Assembly (NCBI GenBank): GCA_963795435.1
Contig: CAWCHV010000009.1
Coordinates: 1,178,001-1,242,000 of the forward strand
DNA from: JAFKFI01 sp963795435
GTDB lineage: Bacteria > Pseudomonadota > Alphaproteobacteria > Acetobacterales > Acetobacteraceae
Direction: 5' to 3'
DNA length: 64,000 nt
The position numbers and the translations under genes are program-made. The notes beneath the pieces were generated by a model that was not told where the DNA came from, made no database searches, and worked only from the letters and a program-made list of their open reading frames with translations. Positions 16,385-25,638 of the stretch are shown here, in pieces; within the stretch, counting starts at the first letter, position 1, and every line of letters begins with the position of its first letter.

Positions 16385-17349
16385 GGTCGCGCCGCCGTGG
16401 GGGCCTTGGTCTTGGGCGGCTGGGCCACCGCGCTGTCGCGGCGCAGCCGGTGCTCGCCGAGGAACAGCAGGATGGGGGCGGCAATGAAGATCGAGGAGGA
16501 GGTGCCGACGACGATGCCGAACAGCATCGCCCAGGCGAAGCCGGAAATCGACGCGCCGCCGAACAGCGCCAGCGGCAGCGCGGCCAGGAAAACCGTGAAG
16601 GACGTGCCGAGGGTCCGGTTCAGGGTCTCGTTGATCGACAGATCGATCAGGTCGCGCAACGGCATTGACTTGTACTTGCGGAGGTTCTCGCGCACCCGGT
16701 CATAGACGACGACCTTGTCATTGGTGGAATAGCCGATGATCGTCAGGATCGCCGCGACCATCACCAGGTCGAAGTCGATCCGCGTGATCGCGAGAAAGCC
16801 GATCGCCTTGGTCACGTCGAGGAGCAGGGTTGCGACCGCGCCGACAGCGAATTGCCACTCGAAGCGGAACCAGATGTAGACCAGGATGATCAACAAGCTG
16901 ATGCCGAGCGCGAGCAGGCCGTTGCGGAACAGCTCCGCCGAGACGCTGGCGCCGACCGCGTCGGTGCGCAGGATGCGCGTGCCCGGCATCGCCTGCTCGA
17001 GCCCCGCGCGCACCCGGTTCACCTCCTGCTGCGTCGCCGCCTCGCTGGGTGCGGTCGGCAGCCGGATGAGCACCTGATCGTCCGCGCCGAAGCGCTGCAC
17101 GCCCTGCTCGCCGACGTGCTCGCCCGCGATCGCGGCGCGGATCTTGTTGAAGTCGGCCGGCCCCGGCGTGCGGACCTCCATCACGATGCCGCCCGAGAAG
17201 TCGATCCCGAGATTGAGGCCGGGATGGAAGTACAAAATGATCGAGGCGGTGGAGAGCACGGCGGACACGATCAGCCCCATGAACCGGCCGCGCATGAACT
17301 GGATGCGCGTGCCGTCGGGGACCAGGCGGAAGAGCGGGCGGATGAACAT
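16381..17349 (-). CDS. secF: Protein translocase subunit SecF
   Basis: The 322-residue membrane protein has six predicted segments. The first leads into GLNLGIDFSGGIVMEVR. The C-terminal half carries the conserved YSTNDKVVVYDRVREN and LNRTLGTSFTVFL. SecF pairs with SecD to use the proton gradient to pull proteins across the inner membrane. It begins 15 bases after secD and is followed by the overlapping Bug gene. Confidence 0.97.
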   Translation of the reverse strand: MFIRPLFRLVPDGTRIQFMRGRFMGLIVSAVLSTASIILYFHPGLNLGIDFSGGIVMEVRTPGPADFNKIRAAIAGEHVGEQGVQRFGADDQVLIRLPTAPSEAATQQEVNRVRAGLEQAMPGTRILRTDAVGASVSAELFRNGLLALGISLLIILVYIWFRFEWQFAVGAVATLLLDVTKAIGFLAITRIDFDLVMVAAILTIIGYSTNDKVVVYDRVRENLRKYKSMPLRDLIDLSINETLNRTLGTSFTVFLAALPLALFGGASISGFAWAMLFGIVVGTSSSIFIAAPILLFLGEHRLRRDSAVAQPPKTKAPTAARP

Positions 17350-17364
17350 GCGGAGCGGGACCGG

Positions 17365-18945
17365 CTAATAGACGGGAAGGGCTTGCGGTCTCGTGGAGAC
17401 GTACCAGCGCGAGATCAGCAGGCGGGTGAGCAGCCAGGCGGTGAACATGGTGGTGGCGATGCCGACGGTGATGGTGACGGCGAAGCCGCGCACCGGGCCG
17501 GTGCCGAACACGAACAGCATCACGTGCGCGAGGAAGGCCGTCGTGTTGGTGTCGAAGATCGTCGCGTAGGCGCGCGAGAACCCTGCTTCGAGGGCGGCGA
17601 GCGGCGGCCGCCCGTGCTTGTATTCCTCACGAATGCGCTCATTGATCAGGATGTTGGCGTCCACCGCCATACCGAGCGTCAGCAGAATGCCCGCCATGCC
17701 CGGCAGGGTCAGCGTCGCCTCGAGCAGCGACAGAACCGCCATCATCAGCACCAGGTTCACCACCAGGGCGAGATTGGCGAACCAGCCGAACAGCCCGTAG
17801 AACGTGCCCATGAAGCCGATCACGAGCAGGAAGCCGACGGCGAGCGAAAGGGCGCCGGCGCGGATCGAATCGGCCCCGAGCTCGGGGCCGACGCTGCGCT
17901 CCTCGATCACCGTGAGCGGGGCGGGCAGCGCGCCGGCGCGCAGGAGCACCGCTAGATCGTTAGCCGATTGCGCGTTGAAATTGCCGCTGATCTGGCCGCG
18001 TCCGCCGGTGATCGGCTCGCGGATCACCGGGGCGCTGATGACCTGGTTGTCCAGCACGATGGCGAAGCGGCGGTTGACGTTCGCGCGCGTGATGTCGGCG
18101 AAGCGCCGCGCGCCCACCGAGTTGAAGGTGAAATTCACCACCCAGTCGCCGGTCTGCGGGTTGGAGCCGGCCCGCGCGTCGGTCAGGTCGCCGCCGTCCA
18201 CGTCGACGCGCCGGCGCACCGCGATCTTCTGGTTGGGTTGGTTCTGCATCGGCAGGAACTCGACGCCCGGCGGGGGCGGCCCGCCGGTGGCCGGGTTGGC
18301 GCTCTCGTCGACCAGCTGGAAGGTCATGTGCGCGGTCTTGCCGAGCAGCTCCTTAACGCGGTTCGGGTCCTCGATGCCCGGCAACTGCACCACGATGCGC
18401 TGCTCGCCCTGACGCGCGATCTGCGGGTCGGCCACACCGGTCTCGTCGATGCGGCGGCGCACGATCTCGATTGATTGCTGCACGGCGGCGGTGGCGCGTT
18501 CGTTGAGCGCGACCGGCGACAGGGTCAGCGTGATCTGCCCGTCCGGCGTTGAGGCAAGATCGATGTCCGGCCGGTTCCCCGGGCCTTCCGACGCGACCAG
18601 CGGCCGCAGCGCCGCGACCGCCTCCTCGAGCTTGCCGGCATCGCGCAGGCGCAGCACGATGCGGTTCTGGTCGGGCTGGGCCACCAGCGTCTGATAGAAG
18701 ATGTTGCCCGGCCGCAGCGCCTGGCGCACCGCGTCGAGCAGCCCATTGAGGCGTTCCTTCACCACCGCCTTCATGTCCACTTCGAGCAGCAGATAGCTGC
18801 CGCCGCGCAGGTCGAGGCCGAGATGCACGGTGCGCCATGGCAGCCAGGAGGCCGGCGGGGCGACGAGGTTCGGGATGCAGAGCAGGAAGCCAAGCAGGCA
18901 CGCGCCGAGAACGAGCGCGGTCTTCATGCGGCTGAAAAACATCAT
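17365..18945 (-). CDS. secD: Protein translocase subunit SecD
   Basis: The 526-residue protein has an N-terminal membrane segment (KTALVLGACLLGFLLCIP), LGLDLRGGSYLLLEVD, a large periplasmic domain, then five membrane segments with VDANILINERIREE. Start ATG 18945 is chosen because the upstream frame has no SecD similarity. It heads the secD-secF-Bug operon; yajC is not adjacent. A 182-base divergent promoter region separates it from the Gfo/Idh gene. Confidence 0.97.
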   Translation of the reverse strand: MMFFSRMKTALVLGACLLGFLLCIPNLVAPPASWLPWRTVHLGLDLRGGSYLLLEVDMKAVVKERLNGLLDAVRQALRPGNIFYQTLVAQPDQNRIVLRLRDAGKLEEAVAALRPLVASEGPGNRPDIDLASTPDGQITLTLSPVALNERATAAVQQSIEIVRRRIDETGVADPQIARQGEQRIVVQLPGIEDPNRVKELLGKTAHMTFQLVDESANPATGGPPPPGVEFLPMQNQPNQKIAVRRRVDVDGGDLTDARAGSNPQTGDWVVNFTFNSVGARRFADITRANVNRRFAIVLDNQVISAPVIREPITGGRGQISGNFNAQSANDLAVLLRAGALPAPLTVIEERSVGPELGADSIRAGALSLAVGFLLVIGFMGTFYGLFGWFANLALVVNLVLMMAVLSLLEATLTLPGMAGILLTLGMAVDANILINERIREEYKHGRPPLAALEAGFSRAYATIFDTNTTAFLAHVMLFVFGTGPVRGFAVTITVGIATTMFTAWLLTRLLISRWYVSTRPQALPVY

Positions 18946-19127
18946 GGTAGGCAGGCAGCTCCCGGCGGCGCCATCCGGCCGCGTGTCGTCCCGGCGGCAG
19001 CGGATGGGGCTGGCGGCCGAGTGGGCGCGGAGAATGGCGATCCGTCTTCCTCCTTGCAAGCCCGCGCGGGCTGGTGTGGCGGAATCGTCCGACGGCTGAT
19101 AACTCTCCCCGCGAAGGAGACGCGGCC

Positions 19128-20132
19128 ATGCCGCAGCGACGATTGCGCATCGGGGTCGCCGGTGCCGGGCATTTCGGACGATATCACGCCCTCAAGGTAG
19201 CCGCTTCGGAGCGGGCCGATCTGGTCGGTATCCACGACCCCGACGAGGAGCGGGCCAAGACGGTGGGCTGGGAGGCCGGCGCCCCCGCGATGGGTTTCGC
19301 GCCGCTGCTTGCCGCGAGCGAGGCTCTGGTGGTGGCGGCACCCGCCGAACTGCACCACCCGCTCGCCGCCGCCGCGCTGCGGGCCGGGCGGCACGTGCTG
19401 GTCGAGAAGCCGATCGCCGCAACCTTGGCCGAGGCGGACGAGCTCGCCGCGCTGGCGGCCGAGCGCGGGCTGGTGCTGCAGGTGGGCCATCTCGAACGCT
19501 TCTCGGCGGCGCACGGCATGGTCGAGGGCCGGATGGGCCAGCCGCTCTATATCGAGGCCACCAGGATCGCGCCCTTCAAGCAGCGCGGCACCGACGTCTC
19601 GGTGATCCTCGACCTGATGATCCACGACCTCGATCTCATCCTTTCGCTGGTGGACAGCCCGATCGAGAGCGTCGACGCGGTCGGCGCGGCGGTGGCGAGC
19701 CCGCACGAGGACATCGCCAACGCCCGCGTGCGCTTCGCCAATGGGTGCGTGGCCACCGTCACGGCCAGCCGCATCTCCTTCCGAACCGAGCGGCGGATGC
19801 GGATTTTCGCAGCGGAAGGTTACCTGGCGGTGGATTTCGCCGCCCGCCGGCTAACCCTGATCGGCCGGGGACGCGGCAAGCCGATCCCCGGCATCGGCGA
19901 GTTCGGCGCCGAGGACGTCTCCTGGGAAGACCGCGACGCACTCGCCGCCGAGCACACGGCGTTCGTCGCCTCGGTGCTGGACGGCGCGCCGGTGCTGGTC
20001 GATGCCGCCGCCGGACGGCGGGCGTTGGCGGCGGCCCTGGCGGTGATGGAGGGAATGGCGGCGAGCCACGCCCGGGCAGTGGCTTCAGGCTTGATCAAGC
20101 AAGGCAAGGACCGCGCGCGCGGCCGCGTCTGA
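19128..20132 (+). CDS. Gfo/Idh/MocA-family oxidoreductase
   Basis: The 334-residue NAD(P)-dependent oxidoreductase has the Rossmann motif IGVAGAGHFGRYHALK and the active-site region LVEKPIA (EKP). It also has a C-terminal substrate domain with DLMIHDLDLILSLV. The start is ATG 19128 with AAGGAG upstream. A Gfo/Idh member is often found beside lpx genes in alphaproteobacteria, which suggests a role in envelope sugar metabolism, but the substrate is inference. Here it converges on lpxB with a 48-base overlap instead of sharing its operon. Confidence 0.9.
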   Translation: MPQRRLRIGVAGAGHFGRYHALKVAASERADLVGIHDPDEERAKTVGWEAGAPAMGFAPLLAASEALVVAAPAELHHPLAAAALRAGRHVLVEKPIAATLAEADELAALAAERGLVLQVGHLERFSAAHGMVEGRMGQPLYIEATRIAPFKQRGTDVSVILDLMIHDLDLILSLVDSPIESVDAVGAAVASPHEDIANARVRFANGCVATVTASRISFRTERRMRIFAAEGYLAVDFAARRLTLIGRGRGKPIPGIGEFGAEDVSWEDRDALAAEHTAFVASVLDGAPVLVDAAAGRRALAAALAVMEGMAASHARAVASGLIKQGKDRARGRV

Positions 20133-21230
20133 CGGCGTGCCTTCCGGCGGGCGGAGCGCGTCGAGTACCGCGCCGAAGCCCCGGCGCTGGGCCTCTGCGG
20201 CGGCGTCACCCAGGAGCAGCGGTTTCAGCATCGCGGCCAATCGGTCCGGCGTGCAGTCCTGTTGCAGCAGCTCGGGGACGATCTCCGATTCCGACAGAAG
20301 ATTGAGCAGCGAGGCGTGGCGCACCTTGACGATGCGCCGCGCGATCGTCGCGGTGACCGGGTTGACGCGGTAGGCGACCACCATCGGCACTCCCGCCAAG
20401 GCGAGCTCCAGGGTGGAGGTGCCCGATTTGGTGAGTGCGGCGTCGCTGGCGGCGAAGGCATCGTGCTTGTCGGCCGCCTCGACCACGATCACCGGGCGCG
20501 CCGGCCAGCCGGACGTCGCGGCCAGCACGCTGCGCGCCACCAGGGGCGCCACGGGCACCACGGGAACCAGGCCGGGCACAACGGGAGCCAGGCGCTGCAA
20601 CGTCGCCCCGAGGATCGGCAGCAGCCGGCCTACCTCGGTGCCGCGACTGCCGGGCATCACGGTCAGCACCTTGGCCTCGGGGGCGATGTCGTGTGCCTCG
20701 CGGAACCGCGCGCCGTCGCCCCGGTCGGCGCCGCTCTCCAGCACCGGGTGGCCAACGAAAGTGGCGGGCAGGCCGTGGCGGGCGAAGAAGGCCGGCTCGA
20801 ACGGCAGCAGGCAAAGCAGCGTCTCCCACCGGCCCGGATAGTGTTTCACCCGCCGCTCGCGCCAGGCCCAGACCTGCGGTGCGACGTAGTGCGCGCGCGG
20901 GATGCCGAGCGGGCGGATCGCCTGCAGCAGGCGCAGCGTGAAGCCCGGACTGTCGATCGTCACCACGGCCGCCGGGCGTTGCCGGGCGATGTCCGCGCCG
21001 GTCTCGCGCAGGCGGCGGCGAAGCTTGCTCAGTCGCGGCAGGACTTCGAGGAACCCCATCAGCGCCAGCTCCCGCATCGGGAACAGGCTGGCGAGGCCGC
21101 GCCGCGCCATCTCGTCGCCGCCGATCCCGGCGAAACGCAGCCCGGGCCGCAGCGCCGAGAGGGCGTCCATCAGCCGCGCGCCCAGCACGTCGCCGCTGGC
21201 CTCTCCGGCGATCAGGTAGATCAGCGTCAT
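20085..21230 (-). CDS. lpxB: Lipid-A-disaccharide synthase
   Basis: The 381-residue GT19 glycosyltransferase joins UDP-diacylglucosamine and lipid X to form the lipid A disaccharide at the inner membrane. Marks include LIAGEASGDVLGARLM at the N-terminus, SPGFTLRLLQAIR, YVAPQVWAWRERR, VGHPVLE, MPGSRGTEV and SGTSTLELALAGVPMVVAYR. It follows hisI with a 6-base gap, so the two are probably co-transcribed. The usual lpxD-fabZ-lpxA-lpxI genes are not in the window. Confidence 0.97.
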   Translation of the reverse strand: MTLIYLIAGEASGDVLGARLMDALSALRPGLRFAGIGGDEMARRGLASLFPMRELALMGFLEVLPRLSKLRRRLRETGADIARQRPAAVVTIDSPGFTLRLLQAIRPLGIPRAHYVAPQVWAWRERRVKHYPGRWETLLCLLPFEPAFFARHGLPATFVGHPVLESGADRGDGARFREAHDIAPEAKVLTVMPGSRGTEVGRLLPILGATLQRLAPVVPGLVPVVPVAPLVARSVLAATSGWPARPVIVVEAADKHDAFAASDAALTKSGTSTLELALAGVPMVVAYRVNPVTATIARRIVKVRHASLLNLLSESEIVPELLQQDCTPDRLAAMLKPLLLGDAAAEAQRRGFGAVLDALRPPEGTPSDAAARAVLALLDQA

Positions 21231-21236
21231 TGGCTT

Positions 21237-21653
21237 TTAGGAGCGCGCGCCGTAGAGCGCCTCGGGCGCGATCGCGGGGGCGGCGATCTCCACCAGCGCG
21301 CCATCCCGCGCCGCCCGGAAGAAGCAGTTGCGCCGCCCGGTGTGGCAGGCAACGCCGGTCTGATCGACCAGCAGCAGCAGCGCGTCGCCGTCGCAATCGA
21401 CCCGCAGCTCCACCAGCCGCTGCGTCTGCCCCGAGGTCTCGCCCTTTCGCCACAATCGCCCTCGGCTGCGACTGAAATAGCAGACCTGCCCACTGGCCAC
21501 CGTTTCCTCCACGGCCTCGCGGTTCATCCAGGCCATCATCAGGACCTCGCCGGTATCGTGCTGTTGCGCGATGGCGGGCACCAGGCCGTCGGCGTCGAAC
21601 GCGATGGCGGCCAAGGTCGGGGCGTTGGCCGGCTCTGTGGCATGTTCGCTCAT
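21237..21653 (-). CDS. hisI: Phosphoribosyl-AMP cyclohydrolase
   Basis: The 138-residue enzyme catalyses the third step of histidine biosynthesis, opening the adenine ring of PR-AMP. Conserved blocks are MMAWMNREAVEETV, YFSRSRGRLWRKGETSG, the magnesium and zinc site VDCDGDALLLLV, and CHTGRRNCFF. It is the stand-alone form without a HisE domain. It is divergent from the Fur-type gene and lies directly upstream of lpxB. Confidence 0.97.
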   Translation of the reverse strand: MSEHATEPANAPTLAAIAFDADGLVPAIAQQHDTGEVLMMAWMNREAVEETVASGQVCYFSRSRGRLWRKGETSGQTQRLVELRVDCDGDALLLLVDQTGVACHTGRRNCFFRAARDGALVEIAAPAIAPEALYGARS

Positions 21654-21699
21654 GGATGCTATTTTGGGGAGTGAGACCTGATCCTAAAAGGAGAGAGGG

Positions 21700-22191
21700 A
21701 TGGAAGCGGGCCGGTTCTCGCTCCGGACCGAGACATTGCTCGACCGCGCCGGCCGCATCTGCGAGGGGCGCGGCGCGCGGCTGACCAATCTGCGCCGACA
21801 GGTGCTCGGGCTGATCCTGGAGACGCCGGGGCCGGCGGGCGCCTACGAGCTGCTCGACCGGCTGCGCCCGACCCGCCATAGCGCCGCGCCGCCGACGGTT
21901 TATCGCGCGCTCGATTTCCTGCTGGAGCATGGGCTGATCCACCGCCTCGAACGACTGTCCGCCTTCGTCGGCTGCGTCGCCCATGAGCACGAGGACCACG
22001 CCGCACAGTTCCTCATCTGTATCGGCTGCAAGCGGGTCATTGAGCTCGAGGATCGCGGCACCGCGGACGCGCTGGCCGAGGCGGCCGGTCGCGCCGGTTT
22101 CAGCGTGAGCCGGGCGACGGTCGAGGCGGAGGGGCTGTGCGAAGCCTGCTCCCGCGCCGGGCTAGTCCCGGTGGTCGCGGAGCGCCAATAG
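21700..22191 (+). CDS. Fur-family metalloregulator (Zur-like)
   Basis: The 163-residue protein has the Fur winged helix (LTNLRRQVLGLILETPGPAG, PPTVYRALDFLLEHGLI). Its metal-binding half contains HEHEDHA, the CxxC pair LICIGCKRVIEL and a second pair in LCEACSRAG. The two CxxC motifs form the structural zinc site, and the overall layout is closer to Zur than to ferric Fur. AAAAGGAGAGAGGG precedes the start. The gene converges on metC with a 30-base overlap. Zur versus another Fur subtype is inference. Confidence 0.85.
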   Translation: MEAGRFSLRTETLLDRAGRICEGRGARLTNLRRQVLGLILETPGPAGAYELLDRLRPTRHSAAPPTVYRALDFLLEHGLIHRLERLSAFVGCVAHEHEDHAAQFLICIGCKRVIELEDRGTADALAEAAGRAGFSVSRATVEAEGLCEACSRAGLVPVVAERQ

Positions 22192-23365
22192 CGCCTGCTC
22201 CAGATCCGCGATCAGGTCGGCGGGCTCCTCCAACCCCACATGCAACCGCACGGCCGGCCCGCCGAAATTGCCGCTGCCGGCGGAGCGGGTGACGAAACCA
22301 GAGGTCGGCACGGCGAGGCTCTCATAGCCGCCCCATGACGCGCCGATGCCGAACAGCTCCAGCGCCTCGACGAAAGCGTGCGTCGCTGCGACGCTGTACT
22401 CGGGCTGGAACACGACGCCGAACAGGCTGGCGGCGCCCGAGAAGTCGCGCTTCCAGAGCGCGTGCCCCGGCGCGTCGGGCAGTGCCGGATGCAGCACCTG
22501 CTTGACCTCCGGCCGTCCGGCGAGCCAGCGCGCCACGGCGATCCCGGACCGCATCTGCGATTCCAGCCGCACCGCGAGCGTCCGCAACCCGCGCAGCGCC
22601 AGCCAGCAATCGTCCGGGCTGGCGTACTGGCCGAGCAGCAGCGCCGTCCCGCGCACGCGCTCCCAATCGGCGTCGCTGTTGGTGGTGACGCTGCCGAGCA
22701 TCAGATCGGAATGGCCGCCGGCATACTTGGTGAGCGCCTGGATCGAGACGTCCACGCCATGCGTGAAGGGCTGAAAGAAGTGCAGGCCCCAGGTGTTGTC
22801 CATCAACACGCGAGCGCCGCGCGCATGGGCGGCGCGGGCAATGGCGGGAACATCCTGCACCTCGAAGGTATGGCTGCCCGGGCTCTCGACATAGACCACC
22901 TTGGTATTCGGCCGCGATCAGCTCGGCGATGCCGGGCTCGTCGATCTCGGGCCGGTAGTAGGTCGTCTCGACGCCATAGTCGCGCAGGAAGCGGTCGCAG
23001 AAATTACGCGCCGGGCCGTAGACGCTGTCGGGCATCAGGCAGTGGTCGCCGGTCTTGAGATAGGCGAGCAGGGGGGTGGTGACGGCGGCCAGCCCCGAGC
23101 CGACGATCTGGCAGCGCGTGCCGCCCTCGATCCCGGCGATCATGTCCTCGAGCATGAAATGCGTCTCGGAGCCCATGATGCCGTAGACCAGTTCCTGCTC
23201 CAGCCGCTTGGTCTGCGAAGCCCGACGCTCGGCCATGTTCGGGTAGAGCACCGTCGAGCCGCGCAGCAGCGGCGGGTTGACGAACCCGTGCACGTGCGTC
23301 CCTGCGCGACTGCCATGCGACAGGCGGGTGCGGAAGCCGCGATTCGCCTGTTTATTGTCGGTCAT
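22162..23365 (-). pseudogene. metC: Cystathionine beta-lyase with one frameshift
   Basis: Two adjacent frames together make a complete PLP-dependent lyase of the Cys/Met metabolism family. The N-terminal part has HVHGFVNPPLLRGSTVLYP and GSGLAAVTTPLLAYL; the C-terminal part has VYVESPGSHTFEVQD, LMDNTWGLHFFQP and the PLP-lysine region QALTKYAGGHSDLMLGS. One extra G around 22909-22916 breaks the frame just before the expected PNTKVVYVESP. Removing it gives 400 residues, the usual length. Everything else is intact, so assembly error is as likely as a true mutation. The gene starts 4 bases after the sseA stop. Confidence 0.9.
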
Positions 23366-23369
23366 CCGC

Positions 23370-24206
23370 TCAGCTCTCCACCGGCGTATCGGCACGCCCG
23401 CCCCATTCCGTCCAGGAACCGTCATACACCGCGCCGGCCGGCAGCCCAGCGAGGGTCATGCCGAGCGTGAGGATGCAGGCGGTGACGCCGGAGCCGCAGC
23501 TCGTCACCACGGGCCGGGTGCCATCCACGCCCGCTCTTGCCAACCGATCGCGCACCGCGGGAGCGGGCAGGAAGGTCTGATCGGCGGCGAGCAATTCCGT
23601 GTAGGGCAGGTTGCGCGAGCCTGGAATGTGCCCGCTCCGCATCCCCGCCCGCGGCTCCGGCGCCGTTCCCGCGAACCGCGCGGCGGCGCGGGCATCGAGG
23701 ACCAACTCGGCGGGCTCTTGGACGTTGCGCAGAACATCGCCGATGCCGCGTAGCCGGGTCGCCCGGAAATCCGGCCGGAACGTGGCAGGCCGGGCGGCGG
23801 CGGGCTCGCCGCGTTCAGTGGGCCGGCCCTCCCGCACCCACTTGGGCAAGCCGCCGTCCAGCACTGCCGCGCGATCGTGGCCGAACAATCCCATCATCCA
23901 CCAGCCGCGCGCCGCCGAGGACAGCCCCTTCTGATCGTAGAACACCACCCGCGACGCATTGGAGACGCCCATCGAACCGATCAGGCGGGCGAAGCGTCCG
24001 GGCGCCGGGACCATGTGGGGCAGGTCGGTCTCCTGGTCCGCGAGCTCGCCAATGTCGAAGAACCGCGCGCCGGGGATGTGGGCGGCCAGATATTCCGTCT
24101 TGCCGTCCCGGTTCTCGTTCGGCAGGTAGAACGTGGCATCGAACACCACCAGGTCCGGCTTGCCGAGTTCGGCGGCCAGCCACTCCGTGCTCACCAGCGG
24201 TTCCAT
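23370..24206 (-). CDS. sseA: 3-mercaptopyruvate sulfurtransferase
   Basis: The 278-residue two-domain rhodanese-family enzyme has the inactive N-terminal domain with FYLPNENRDGKTEYLAAHIP. The C-terminal catalytic loop CGSGVTA (Cys237) is the mercaptopyruvate form rather than the thiosulfate CRKGVTA form. It transfers sulfur from 3-mercaptopyruvate to an acceptor. It is in a minus-strand run nudix-alaX-sseA-metC, with metC starting 4 bases later, linking it to cysteine and methionine metabolism. Confidence 0.95.
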   Translation of the reverse strand: MEPLVSTEWLAAELGKPDLVVFDATFYLPNENRDGKTEYLAAHIPGARFFDIGELADQETDLPHMVPAPGRFARLIGSMGVSNASRVVFYDQKGLSSAARGWWMMGLFGHDRAAVLDGGLPKWVREGRPTERGEPAAARPATFRPDFRATRLRGIGDVLRNVQEPAELVLDARAAARFAGTAPEPRAGMRSGHIPGSRNLPYTELLAADQTFLPAPAVRDRLARAGVDGTRPVVTSCGSGVTACILTLGMTLAGLPAGAVYDGSWTEWGGRADTPVES

Positions 24207-24228
24207 GCAGGCTCCTCTCAGCGGGCCA

Positions 24229-24945
24229 TCAGTCAGCCGGCGCGATGGTGATGCGCCGGTTCTGCTTGCCCTTGTTCTCGATCTTCAGGACGCGCATCGG
24301 CCCGATCTCGCCGGTCCGCGCCACGTGCGTCCCGCCGCAGGGCTGCAAATCGACGGGTCGTTCGCCCGCGCCGATGCGGACCAGGCGGACGCGCCCGGCG
24401 CCGCGCGGCGGCTTGACCGAGAGCGTGCGAACCAGGCCGGGATCGGCGTCCAGCACCGCCTCGTCGACCCACTCGGCACTGACCGGATGGTCCGCCGCGA
24501 TCTGCGCGTTCAGCTCGGTCTCCAGCGTTTCCTTGGCGGGCGGCGTGGGCAGGTCGAAATCCAGCCGCGAGCGGTCGGTGCCGATCTGTCCGCCGGTCAC
24601 GGCGGCTCCCGGGATCAGGCTGCACAGCAGATGCAGGCTCGTGTGCATCCGCATCAGCCGCTCCCGGCGCGACCAGTCGATTTCCGCTTCGACCGTCGTT
24701 CCAGGCGGCGGCAGCGTCGCGTCCGGCGACGGCACGTGCAGGATGGCCTCGCCCTCGCCCTTGACCGTGTCGATCACCGGGGTCTCGCCGCCCGCCCAGC
24801 GCAGGCTGCCGGTATCGCCGGGCTGACCGCCGGAGCGCGCGTAGAACACCGTCCGGTCCAGCACCACCCCGTCAGGTCCGCTGGCAACCACGATCGCGGC
24901 GACGCTGGCGCGGGTCGGTTTGTCGAGGAAGATGCGTTCGGTCAT
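24229..24945 (-). CDS. Alanyl-tRNA editing protein (AlaX)
   Basis: The 238-residue stand-alone editing protein is of the AlaXp-II type. Zinc ligands are visible as MHTSLHLL (HxxxH) and QPCGGTHV (CxxxH). The N-terminal part has VFYARSGGQPGDTG, a region shared with the AlaRS editing and glycine-rich modules. It removes serine or glycine mischarged onto tRNA-Ala. The start is ATG 24945, overlapping the Nudix stop by 4 bases, so the two are translationally coupled. Confidence 0.93.
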   Translation of the reverse strand: MTERIFLDKPTRASVAAIVVASGPDGVVLDRTVFYARSGGQPGDTGSLRWAGGETPVIDTVKGEGEAILHVPSPDATLPPPGTTVEAEIDWSRRERLMRMHTSLHLLCSLIPGAAVTGGQIGTDRSRLDFDLPTPPAKETLETELNAQIAADHPVSAEWVDEAVLDADPGLVRTLSVKPPRGAGRVRLVRIGAGERPVDLQPCGGTHVARTGEIGPMRVLKIENKGKQNRRITIAPAD

Positions 24946-25589
24946 GCTTCGCTCCAATGCGCGCGCAGCCAGTCGCGGCGGCTGGCGAGCCAGAGCAAGG
25001 CAAGGCTCGTCACCGAATTGGGAAAGCCGCCGGCCAGCGCCGTTTCGATGGCCCGCGACGCCGGCCAAACGCGCGCCCGGATGTCCTCCTGCTCCGCCGC
25101 CAACCCGGCGTGTCCGGCGATGCCGTCCGGGTTGGCCGTCGGCGCGCGTACCCGGCCGACGAAGAGCGCGCTGAGTTCGTCGGACCCGCCCGGGGTCAGC
25201 AGGAAATCGCCGATCCGTTCCAGCCGATCGACCGCAAGCCCGATCTCCTCGCGCGTCTCGCGCACCGCCGTGGTCTCCACCGCCTCGCCCGGGTCGCACA
25301 GGCCGGCGGGCACCTCCACGAGCACCGGGTCGAGCCCTGCGGCCAGCGCGGGCAGGCGGAACTGCTCGATCAGCACCACGGCGTCGGCCTCCGGGTCGTA
25401 GGGCAGCACCGCCGCCGCCCGGCCGCGCCGCCACAGTTCCCACAGCCGCTCGCCCGACAGCGCGCCGTCGAACCGGCGATGGCGGAAGCGGATCTCGTCG
25501 AGCGGAAAGCGGCCGTCCCACACGCGCCGCTCGGACAGGAGCGTCACGTCGGGATGGATATGCAGCGGCAGGATCGTCCGGGGAACCAT
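24942..25589 (-). CDS. Nudix hydrolase (ADP-ribose pyrophosphatase type)
   Basis: The 215-residue protein has a complete Nudix box at residues 96-118 (GLCDPGEAVETTAVRE, then TREEIGL). It is preceded by the nucleotide-sugar-hydrolase-like pattern VLIEQFRLPAL and VEVPAG. That context points to ADP-ribose or a related nucleoside diphosphate sugar as substrate. It leads the nudix-alaX-sseA-metC run. Confidence 0.93.
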   Translation of the reverse strand: MVPRTILPLHIHPDVTLLSERRVWDGRFPLDEIRFRHRRFDGALSGERLWELWRRGRAAAVLPYDPEADAVVLIEQFRLPALAAGLDPVLVEVPAGLCDPGEAVETTAVRETREEIGLAVDRLERIGDFLLTPGGSDELSALFVGRVRAPTANPDGIAGHAGLAAEQEDIRARVWPASRAIETALAGGFPNSVTSLALLWLASRRDWLRAHWSEA

Positions 25590-25638
25590 CGGGCCAGAAT
25601 AGAGAGCCAGCCCCGGCGGGCAAGGCCGCGCGGCGAGT